From Candidatus Aquiluna sp. XM-24bin5 (GTDB lineage Bacteria; Actinomycetota; Actinomycetia; Actinomycetales; Microbacteriaceae): 7,551 nucleotides of DNA. The translations under genes were made by a program, and so were the position numbers. Positions 1 to 4,905 of the stretch are shown one piece after another. The stretch lies in NCBI GenBank assembly GCA_003149555.1, contig QCWE01000016.1, positions 1-7,551 of the forward strand, written 5' to 3'. The notes below the pieces were generated by a model, which was given only the letters and a program-made list of their open reading frames with translations, was not told where the DNA came from and ran no database searches. Within the stretch, counting starts at the first letter, position 1. Each line of letters opens with the position of its first letter.

Positions 1-337
1 CCCAAGAACGGACAGCATCCTCAATCGTCTGAGCTGTTTGGAACGCCAGAGCGAGCGTATCCTGCGCTCCAGACACGTCACCAGCCTCAGCTTGCGCCTC
101 GGCTACCGCGCTTAGCGCCAAAGAACGCGCACCAGCATCCTCAATCATCTGAGCCGTTTCCAACGCTCCAGACACGTCACCAGCCTCAGCTTGCGCCTCG
201 GCTACCGCGCTTAGCGCCAAAGAACGCGCACCAGCATCCTCAATCATCTGAACCGTATCCAACGCTAGAACGAGCGTCTCTCGCGCTCCAGACACGTCAC
301 CAGCCTCAGCTTGCGCCTCGGCTACCGCGCTTAGCGC
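1..337 (-). repeat. Tandem coding repeats, units 1-3 of the TPR-like gene
   Basis: The first three perfect units have 40, 33 and 39 codons. The shared core encodes SAVAEAQAEAGDVSGA and TAQ-I-EDA-RS. Long units carry seven extra residues (RETLVLAL type) between SGA and the TAQ helix, and short units have only LE there. Unit 3 lacks one codon: EDAVRS at 10-27 where the others have EDAGARS. DNA identity between units is very high even at third positions, for example the recurring GCTACCGCGCTTAGCGC. Confidence 0.9.
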
Positions 338-784
338 ACTAGAACGGAAAAAAGCACTATCAATCGTCTGAGCCGTTTGAATGGCAATCTGTGCCAAACC
401 TATTCGAGCGTTGCGAATGTCGCCTGCTAAAATTTGTTCAAGGACAATAAATCGTGCTACAACCACTTCAGCGCCCTCAATCAACCTGGGCAGCCGATCC
501 AGCTCAAGCGGTCCAACAGGACCCAGAAGCAGCTGCACAGCCAAATCACTGGCAGAGTGCGCTTCGACAATACGGTTCAGATTCGCATCAATCTCTTGCA
601 GCAGCTCAAGCCGTGTTTCGGCCTGTTCGAGACTGTCTCCCGTCAACTGTTCAGCCTGTTTCCAAGCCTGCATAGCCTCAACAAACAAACGGTTAGCATC
701 TGCGTTGTCATCCGCCACAGCAGGCGCAGCCACAGCTAAAAACACAGCTATCACAGCAGAAAATCTGCGCATCGGGCCCAGCAT
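1..784 (-). CDS. Secreted TPR-like repeat protein, N-terminal part (continues at 7551)
   Basis: This is the first 261 codons of a 462-aa protein whose frame continues without a break from 7551 down to 6947. The ATG at 784 is preceded by a good ribosome site (AAGGTG, about 5 nt spacing). Residues 1-24 form a Sec signal peptide: basic MRR, a hydrophobic run SAVIAVFLAVAA, and an AVA/DD cleavage site. Residues 25-107 are a helical, non-repeated domain. Residues 110-149 are a degenerate repeat containing AGDIRNA and TAQTID. Near-perfect repeats start at residue 150 with the motif ALSAVAEAQAEAGDVSGA. The helix-turn-helix pattern, Ala at packing positions and the 33/40-residue period are those of TPR-like superhelices, which bind proteins or peptides. 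I infer a periplasmic or secreted binding scaffold; no enzyme motif is seen. An in-frame ATG at 772 is a weaker alternative start. The gene faces away from the 1043 gene. Confidence 0.85.
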   Translation of the reverse strand, partial: MLGPMRRFSAVIAVFLAVAAPAVADDNADANRLFVEAMQAWKQAEQLTGDSLEQAETRLELLQEIDANLNRIVEAHSASDLAVQLLLGPVGPLELDRLPRLIEGAEVVVARFIVLEQILAGDIRNARIGLAQIAIQTAQTIDSAFFRSSALSAVAEAQAEAGDVSGARETLVLALDTVQMIEDAGARSLALSAVAEAQAEAGDVSGALETAQMIEDAGARSLALSAVAEAQAEAGDVSGAQDTLALAFQTAQTIEDAVRSW

Positions 785-863
785 AAATCACCTTATCTCT
801 TTGTAAGTGCGTCTATTTTTTGACTGCTACCATAAAGTTCAGCGCAGCCACAGCTATCTTTAT

Positions 864-965
864 CGCCCAAAGGGCGCAGTTCGTAAGACCCTGCATAGCG
901 CAGCGTGAACACGCGCATGCGCACGAACCCGACCCAATTTTTTTGCGTTTTTCAGGGCGCACAAC
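864..965. other. Palindrome-rich intergenic region, candidate oriT or nick region
   Basis: This is the gene-free stretch between the divergent starts at 784 and 1043. Visible structures are CGCCC-AAA-GGGCG (864-876), GTTCGT (879-884) facing ACGAAC (923-928), CTGC-GCAG (891-903), GCGTG-AA-CACGC (903-914) and the 10-bp palindrome GCGCATGCGC (913-922). Two copies of an AGGGCGCA core occur, AAGGGCGCAGTT (870-881) and CAGGGCGCACAA (953-964). Read on the minus strand they give CTGCG/CCCTT and TGTGCG/CCCTG. As I recall them, the nick sites of IncQ plasmids (AAGTGCG/CCCT) and Ti plasmids (ATTGCG/CCCTT) have the same core. Calling this a transfer origin is inference. The small CGCCC/GGGCG hairpin could equally be a weak terminator or operator. 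Confidence 0.35.
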
Positions 966-987
966 ACCTTTCAAAACAAGTTAAAAT

Positions 988-1017
988 TTGCCAATTTCTT
1001 ATTATTTTTCATATACT
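988..1017 (+). promoter_or_regulatory. Sigma-70-like promoter for the HUH-like gene
   Basis: TTGCCA (988-993) and TATACT (1012-1017) are separated by 18 bp in a very AT-rich stretch. Transcription would begin near 1024, about 19 nt before the ATG at 1043 and just ahead of its AAGG ribosome site (1030-1033). This excludes the longer frame opening at 905 as the true start. Confidence 0.6.
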
Positions 1018-1042
1018 TAATTATAAATTAAGGCTTTTATCT

Positions 1043-1456
1043 ATGACAAAAATTTATTCTATCGTCCTTACCGAAACCAAAACTACAACAGACAAGCAAC
1101 GCTTCACAGTTTGCCGCAACATTGCTCGCAATTACCCAGCTACAGCCTACAGACACAGCCACCAAAGCAACCGCAAAGGCGGGTTTGAGAACCCGCATAT
1201 TCACCTTGTTATAGCTCTCCCAGACAACAAGGTTTCGCTATGGCTTGACGGTATCCTAGAAGACCTGACAGCACGCGATAAGTACAATCTCTTTTCAACG
1301 TCACTACGCGCAAAGTGGCAAGAAATAAGAGATTTGAGAGCATACCTGCATTACATCTCAGGCAACGCCAGAGAGCATATCCCGGAACTAGTTTTTCAGA
1401 CCTCAGACTGGAACAGATTTGTGCACGAGCACCTGTCCAGAGCACCTAAGCAATGA
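1043..1456 (+). CDS. Small HUH-endonuclease-like protein (137 aa)
   Basis: I do not recognise a named family, but the layout resembles a minimal HUH nuclease. A first strand IYSIVLTET (residues 4-12) resembles Rep motif I. It is followed by a helix, then PHIHLVIAL (51-59) with the H52-x-H54 pair and flanking hydrophobics typical of motif II. A later helix, RDLRAYLHYISGN (96-108), offers Y101 or Y104 as the nucleophile. HUH proteins nick single-stranded DNA at specific sites in rolling-circle replication, conjugation or transposition. At 137 aa it is far shorter than plasmid relaxases and about the size of IS200-type transposases, whose usual sequence signature I do not see. The ATG at 1043 is chosen over 905 because the promoter and AAGG site lie just upstream. 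The palindromic region before it is a possible target. Function is inference. Confidence 0.55.
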   Translation: MTKIYSIVLTETKTTTDKQRFTVCRNIARNYPATAYRHSHQSNRKGGFENPHIHLVIALPDNKVSLWLDGILEDLTARDKYNLFSTSLRAKWQEIRDLRAYLHYISGNAREHIPELVFQTSDWNRFVHEHLSRAPKQ

Positions 1457-1481
1457 ATACGTCAGGGAGTATATCAGCATT

Positions 1482-1517
1482 AAAAGACTGGAGACTGAAA
1501 AATATCTCTAGTCTTTT
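1482..1517 (+). terminator. 13-bp hairpin, probable terminator or attenuator
   Basis: AAAAGACTGGAGA (1482-1494) pairs with TCTCTAGTCTTTT (1505-1517) over 13 positions with a single G-U wobble and a 10-nt loop. The 3' arm ends in four T residues. It lies 26 bp after the HUH-like gene and 30 bp before the TTG-start ORF, so it either ends the first transcript or limits read-through into the second. The A/T-tailed arms would also work in the opposite direction. Confidence 0.7.
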
Positions 1518-1547
1518 ACTTTGCCCACATGAAAGAGAGAAAAATGA

Positions 1548-1871
1548 TTGAACATCAGCACCTATCCATCAAACATATTCACAAGACCAGATACTGACCC
1601 CACCTATCGAACTCTGTTCGAAGTAGTAGCTATTCGTGCTATCAACCCTGCCTACTTGTGCGAGCGTAGCGCACACGCATTTCACAGCCTACGCTCTTAT
1701 ATCAAATCTCAGCACACTCTATCAGACAAACAGTTTGCTTTACTTCAGTCTATCAAAACTGAACACGATTGGCGCAAGCGTAGCGATGCAATCGCAAATG
1801 GCAGGCACACACCAAACTTCAACGCCTACTATCGAAAATTAGATTCTGTATTTAATCCAGTTGGCCAGTAG
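1548..1871 (+). CDS. Hypothetical protein with TTG start
   Basis: No family is recognised. The 107-aa product is basic and probably helical, with a middle segment HTLSDKQFALLQSIKTEHDW. There is no Met codon anywhere in the frame, and an in-frame TGA (1545-1547) directly precedes the TTG, so TTG at 1548 is the first usable start. GAAAGAGAG (1531-1539) is a plausible ribosome site. An overlapping ATG at 1544 opens a 17-codon ORF in another frame that ends at 1597. It could be a decoy, a leader, or a sign that a frameshift separates the true start from this frame. The protein lies downstream of the HUH-like gene on the same strand and ends convergent with the membrane-protein gene. It may be a real small gene or a remnant. 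Confidence 0.45.
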   Translation: MNISTYPSNIFTRPDTDPTYRTLFEVVAIRAINPAYLCERSAHAFHSLRSYIKSQHTLSDKQFALLQSIKTEHDWRKRSDAIANGRHTPNFNAYYRKLDSVFNPVGQ

Positions 1872-1877
1872 TCGCCA

Positions 1878-1953
1878 AAAATGTTAGCATAAATCAGCAT
1901 TTTGATTCAAGTTTCAAGCACCCAACCATTGTATATGTGTGAACGCAGTTCAC
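1878..1953. terminator. Two weak hairpins between convergent genes
   Basis: The 81-bp gap between stop codons at 1871 and 1953 has AAAATGTT (1878-1885) pairing with AGCATTTT (1896-1903), one wobble, 10-nt loop. It also has the perfect GTGAAC-GCA-GTTCAC hairpin (1939-1953), which touches the stop codon of the minus-strand gene. Neither has a long T tract, so a bidirectional terminator role is tentative. Confidence 0.35.
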
Positions 1954-2417
1954 TAGGCGGGGCTTTTAAGTTTATCTATCCACTTTTCAGCGGCCAAAAC
2001 ATTATCAAAATTAGGCTCTATTATGCCTTCAATACTGAAATTATTGTCATTTTTAATTATTCTATAGCCTTTGTAGCTTTTAACAGTGCCACTAGAAGGT
2101 AAAACAGGGTATTTTTTATCTTCATTTCTAGTATTACGAATTTCGCCGCTAGATTGGTCAGGAAATTTTGAAATCGCTTTCAGCAATTCTTGCTGAGCTA
2201 ACGAGCCATCAAGAATAGCACGCCCAATCTCCGCAAATCCAAGCAAGAACAAACCCTGAATAAAGCCACCAACAGCGATAAAAATTCCTGTGTACTCTAG
2301 ACCTCTTGGAGACTCTACAAACACAAACACCCCAAAGCCGATAGAACCTATCGCGACTAATGCGCCAAGGAAAGATACAAAAGTTATAAGATTATACCCA
2401 GATGAGTATTTATTCAC
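1953..2417 (-). CDS. Two-helix membrane protein coupled to the WYL regulator
   Basis: The product is 154 aa from a GTG start at 2417. That GTG overlaps the TGA of the upstream WYL gene as GTGA (2417-2414), with GGAGAGG in the upstream coding end as ribosome site, so translational coupling is likely. An ATG at 2462 would add 15 residues but overlaps the WYL gene by 49 bp and is less likely. Two membrane segments are visible, LITFVSFLGALVAIGSIGFG and FIAVGGFIQGLFLLGF, with a short RGLEYTG turn between them. A hydrophilic region follows, then a small C-terminal domain GYRIIKNDNNFSIEGI...AAEKWIDKL that looks like a compact alpha/beta fold. Both termini are probably cytoplasmic. No enzyme motif is seen. 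It may be a sensor, an effector, or a partner of the regulator, but function is unknown. Confidence 0.7.
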   Translation of the reverse strand: MNKYSSGYNLITFVSFLGALVAIGSIGFGVFVFVESPRGLEYTGIFIAVGGFIQGLFLLGFAEIGRAILDGSLAQQELLKAISKFPDQSSGEIRNTRNEDKKYPVLPSSGTVKSYKGYRIIKNDNNFSIEGIIEPNFDNVLAAEKWIDKLKSPA

Positions 2418-3334
2418 GCTATTTCCACCTCTCCTAACCAATCGGGATGAGATAATTCCCAACGCAATTCGCTCTCACCCTTGCATTTCAGTGTCACCAA
2501 CAAACTGCCATCTGACAAGCGCGTTTTACGTTCTGAAACGTGAAACTGCACACTCTCAGCCCGGTCAGCTACACGCGGTGAGAATTTGATACGCCAGGTC
2601 TTCAGCTCATCGCCGTGATAGATGCCAAAACTCTCTGACGCCCAAGCCTTCAGGTTGAAGCGCCCAGCATCAAACACATCACCTGTGAGAGCTACGCTTT
2701 GAATGAGTTCCAGACGAAACGTCTTCACCTTGCGCGCCTGCCGCGCGACTAGGTAGCCGAACCTAGAGTACACCAGCCCTAACGGTTCCACGCGTCTGGG
2801 CGCAGGATTCCTGTCTTGAGGCTTTCTGTACACCAGTGAAAGGCGTTCAAACCCTTGTATAGCTCGTTCCAAAGTAGCCAATAAGTGAGGCTGCACCTCA
2901 GTCTTAGGGCCTACACGGCCCAAGTAGGCTACCCGTTCAATCAGTGTTTCTCTATCAACTGTTGAGCTAACACCCGCCAAACTCTGTGCAGCAAGCAGTT
3001 TGGACAGCGCGTGCCTCTCAGAACCGCTAGGAAGACTCTGTAGAAGGCTTTCGAGTGCAGCACGGTCTACGTCAGCCAAACCCAGCATACCCGCTGGCAG
3101 GGCGTTTCTCAGGCTGTATCGCTTTGTGAGGTGGTGGTCGCTGTCCAACACACCTTTGCGCTCTGATAGCCCCCAGCTGCGCAGCTCTTCCAGCAGCCTC
3201 AGCACAGTACGACGGCTGCACTCCAGCTCCTGCATCAGCTCAGCCACTGTGAGGCCATACGAGCTGGCCTGCAGCCGCGTTAGAATTTTCAGCAGCTGTG
3301 CAGCTTGTCTGTTTCCATCACCACGCTCAGTCAT
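2414..3334 (-). CDS. HTH-WYL transcriptional regulator
   Basis: The 306-aa protein has an N-terminal winged helix-turn-helix at about residues 13-60 (LLKILTRLQASSYGLTVAEL, then CSRRTVLRLLEELRSWGL with the recognition helix). A linker follows, then a WYL domain at about 165-240 (LSLVYRKPQ, RRVEPLGLVYSRFGYLVARQ, TFRLELIQSV). The signature triplet is GYL rather than WYL. The remaining residues form the usual C-terminal extension with a WRIKFSPRVADRA strand. WYL regulators sense ligands, including nucleotides or single-stranded DNA in some cases, and often control defence or DNA-damage genes. AAGGCG precedes the ATG at 3334. It is divergent from the 3420 gene across 85 bp, which probably holds shared control elements, and heads a two-gene unit with the membrane protein. 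Autoregulation is inference. Confidence 0.85.
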   Translation of the reverse strand: MTERGDGNRQAAQLLKILTRLQASSYGLTVAELMQELECSRRTVLRLLEELRSWGLSERKGVLDSDHHLTKRYSLRNALPAGMLGLADVDRAALESLLQSLPSGSERHALSKLLAAQSLAGVSSTVDRETLIERVAYLGRVGPKTEVQPHLLATLERAIQGFERLSLVYRKPQDRNPAPRRVEPLGLVYSRFGYLVARQARKVKTFRLELIQSVALTGDVFDAGRFNLKAWASESFGIYHGDELKTWRIKFSPRVADRAESVQFHVSERKTRLSDGSLLVTLKCKGESELRWELSHPDWLGEVEIA

Positions 3335-3419
3335 TTCAACGCCTTATTGTATGCCGCTTGAGGGCACATAACGAGGCTATCTTAAACTCAACAAACGGCA
3401 CAATGGAAAGGACACACAG

Positions 3420-3872
3420 ATGCTTGAGAACTTCTTCAACCAAACCGCAAACCTTGGCACCACAGGCGCACTCAGCAAGCAGCCAAAGCGCAAGTATCAG
3501 GGCCAAACAGTCACTGATATGCGTCAGGACATTATCACCCGCGCAGAAGCAACCATCACTGCACTGCAAAGCTATGAGGGTGGCACACTGCGAGCGCCTA
3601 TGGCACGCAGCATCCGCAACGGCCTGTGCGTCAAAATCGGATACGGCAAGCGAAATGTTGGATTTTTTGAGGGTGAGGGCGACCAGCGCCAGGCAATCAT
3701 CCCCGACCGTCATTTCACAAAGAGCGAAGCGTTTATTGCAGCCGCTTATCTGAAAAAGATTATCACGTTCACAGAACAGGGCGAGTTTGACACGCTGCTA
3801 GCACAAACGCTGCGCAAACTGCAAGAACGGTTTGAGCCGAAGAACAACGTTCACCGTTTCGCTGCAGAGTGA
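3420..3872 (+). CDS. Hypothetical protein (150 aa)
   Basis: I do not recognise it. A strong ribosome site, GGAAAGGA, sits about 7 nt before the ATG. The N-terminal 30 residues are polar and basic (SKQPKRKY). Residues 33-50 form a helix (DMRQDIITRAEATITALQ). A central strand-rich segment, GLCVKIGYGKRNVGFFEGEG (69-88), follows, then helices TKSEAFIAAAYLKKIITF and FDTLLAQTLRKLQERF. There is no signal peptide or membrane segment, so it should be cytoplasmic. The basic patches would allow DNA or RNA binding, but no motif proves it. It is divergent from the WYL regulator, with 85 bp between the starts, and might be its target or simply a neighbour. Two hairpins directly follow the stop, indicating a complete single-gene transcript. 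Confidence 0.7.
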   Translation: MLENFFNQTANLGTTGALSKQPKRKYQGQTVTDMRQDIITRAEATITALQSYEGGTLRAPMARSIRNGLCVKIGYGKRNVGFFEGEGDQRQAIIPDRHFTKSEAFIAAAYLKKIITFTEQGEFDTLLAQTLRKLQERFEPKNNVHRFAAE

Positions 3873-3873
3873 A

Positions 3874-3905
3874 CGCACAGAGTGCGATAAGGGGGCTATG
3901 CCCCC
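3874..3905 (+). terminator. Tandem hairpin terminator
   Basis: CGCAC-AGA-GTGCG (3874-3886) is followed immediately by GGGGGC-TAT-GCCCCC (3891-3905), then CGCTATTTC. The second stem is very GC-rich but has only a short T stretch after it. The placement, starting one base after the stop codon of the 150-aa gene, supports a termination role. Confidence 0.6.
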
Positions 3906-4065
3906 CGCTATTTCATTAAGTACCCCTAGAACGAAGAATTGTTGGTTATCCTCGGCATTGCTCACCTACATAACGCTTAGACTATCCGCCAGCGATAGTA
4001 TATAGCATATCAAAAACCTCGGGATCAAGTGTCGTATTTCCAGAAAGGATGTTTAGATTTAAGCC
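3906..4065. other. Intergenic region between convergent genes
   Basis: There is no gene here. An inverted repeat ACTATC (3981-3986) / GATAGT (3994-3999) with a 7-nt loop is present, followed by AT-rich TATATAGCATATC. It may help end transcription from the minus-strand gene whose stop is at 4066. Nothing else can be supported. Confidence 0.3.
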
Positions 4066-4650
4066 CTAAAGCTTTACATCAGGCATTTCATTCTCAGCTT
4101 CTTCACGCAATTTTTTATACGTTTCCGCAAGATCATCCAATTTAGATAGATTTTTCAATCTAAACTGCTGGATATCTTCTTCTTCTGCTAACCTACAATT
4201 ACCAATCTTTTCTTGATAAACCATTCTTTGCAAGCCACCACCTTTAACAATATCCAATGAGACTCTGTCTATAGAATTCCAATGGCCCGCTGCATCTGAG
4301 AAAAATCTTATATGACCGGCGACTTCTTCTGCAGACCTTGCTGTGCAAGAATTTAAATCCCCTGGGAGATTAATTCCCCAACACCAAAATATCTCTTTAG
4401 GTTTGAGATGGTATGTTTTAGGTTCTTCTTTAACAATCTCTCCATCTTGATACAAGAATCCATAATCTTCATCTCTTGCTGTTGTAACTTTTATATGCTC
4501 CTCTACTACTTTTCCATCAGTAAAAGATATCAGCAACTCTTGATGGCTTTCTTGAGAAACATCACAGATTAAACTTTTACCATCAATTTCTGTAGCATAA
4601 GCAGTATGGCTGGAGAGTATCAATACAATTGCCGCGACCTTAATACGCAT
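4066..4650 (-). CDS. Exported protein of unknown function (194 aa)
   Basis: Residues 1-19 are a Sec signal peptide: MRIK, hydrophobic VAAIVLILSS, cleavage after AYA before TEIDG. The mature part is strand-rich to about residue 160 (LICDVSQE, ELLISFTDGKVVEEHIKV, FLYQDGEIV, IFWCWGI, and IDRVSLDIV, a pattern seen in small beta-barrel periplasmic proteins). It ends in a charged coiled-coil-like helix (LDDLAETYKKLREEAENE). Four cysteines in the mature part could form two disulfides in the periplasm. The DNA is visibly richer in A+T than the resolvase and Rep genes, with many AAT, ATA and TTA codons, suggesting a separate origin. The ribosome site is weak (AGGGTAAG). Its upstream region is shared divergently with res and the resolvase. 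No family is recognised and function is unknown. Confidence 0.7.
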   Translation of the reverse strand: MRIKVAAIVLILSSHTAYATEIDGKSLICDVSQESHQELLISFTDGKVVEEHIKVTTARDEDYGFLYQDGEIVKEEPKTYHLKPKEIFWCWGINLPGDLNSCTARSAEEVAGHIRFFSDAAGHWNSIDRVSLDIVKGGGLQRMVYQEKIGNCRLAEEEDIQQFRLKNLSKLDDLAETYKKLREEAENEMPDVKL

Positions 4651-4756
4651 ATCGTTCTTACCCTATAAAAGTGTCATCATTGTGTTAGGCGTACCATATT
4701 TTTGTAGCTTCAGAAACACCTAGAGGTAGCTTAACTTCAGTTACTCATGGAGATAT

Positions 4757-4772
4757 TTAGTATATATACTAA
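4757..4772. promoter_or_regulatory. 16-bp perfect palindrome, possible operator
   Basis: TTAGTATATATACTAA is fully self-complementary. It lies 106 bp before the start of the exported-protein gene and 12 bp before the outermost res half-site. It could be an operator for an unknown regulator or, less likely, part of the res region. The AT-only centre lowers confidence, since such palindromes occur by chance in AT-rich DNA. Confidence 0.35.
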
Positions 4773-4783
4773 TCAACCAACGT

Positions 4784-4902
4784 TGTATTTTTTCAGTACA
4801 CCTCTGCGAGACATCCAAAACAGGTATAAAAACTGTCTCATATGGGTTGAATTTTACAATACGAGACGCTAAGTGTCTCATGGTCTAGAGTCATATGAGG
4901 CA
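4784..4902. other. Candidate res site, three resolvase-binding subsites
   Basis: Half-sites of the form TGTCTCATA recur in the order expected for Tn3-family res. Subsite I ends with an inverted copy (CGAGACA, 4807-4813); its left half, near 4784 (TGTATTTTT), is poor. Subsite II runs from TGTCTCATA (4834-4842) to inverted TACGAGACG (4860-4868), about 35 bp. Subsite III runs from TGTCTCATG (4874-4882) to inverted TATGAGGCA (4894-4902), about 29 bp. The gaps are 20 bp (I-II) and 5 bp (II-III), close to the 22 and 5 bp I recall for gamma-delta. Subsite III covers the resolvase ribosome site, so autorepression is likely. A TACAAT -10-like hexamer lies within subsite II (4855-4860). Confidence 0.7.
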
Positions 4903-4905
4903 TTT

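Noticed and set aside
1..337. CRISPR array or non-coding satellite
   Set aside because: The repeats are contiguous with no unique spacers, have lengths in whole codons, and keep one open frame throughout.
381..806. Plus-strand open frames at 381-806 and 434-739
   Set aside because: They are antisense shadows of the TPR-like gene. They lack good ribosome sites and have Ser/Arg-rich products, while the minus frame has a signal peptide, a ribosome site and repeats.
905..1042. Upstream 46-codon extension of the HUH-like gene
   Set aside because: The promoter (988-1017) and AAGG site lie inside this extension, and its translation is not protein-like, so the start at 1043 is preferred.
1590..1600. 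RF2-like +1 frameshift at TAC TGA C
   Set aside because: The TGA-C context resembles the prfB site, but tRNA-Tyr would not re-pair with ACT, and there is no Shine-Dalgarno-like element at the needed spacing.
2418..2462. ATG start at 2462 for the membrane protein
   Set aside because: It would overlap the WYL gene by 49 bp; the GTGA overlap start at 2417 has the better ribosome site and is the usual coupling arrangement.
3335..3419. Assigned promoters for the WYL gene and the 150-aa gene
   Set aside because: A TACAAT-like hexamer on the minus strand (3351-3346) and TTGAGG on the plus strand (3358-3363) are visible, but neither has a well-spaced partner hexamer, so no promoter is called.
3336..3713. 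Minus-strand frame opposite the 150-aa gene
   Set aside because: It is antisense to a gene with a strong ribosome site and terminator, and has no such signals of its own.
4873..4905. Longer resolvase start at ATG 4873
   Set aside because: It has no ribosome site, overlaps res subsite III, and adds residues before the conserved MRIGY start of the family.
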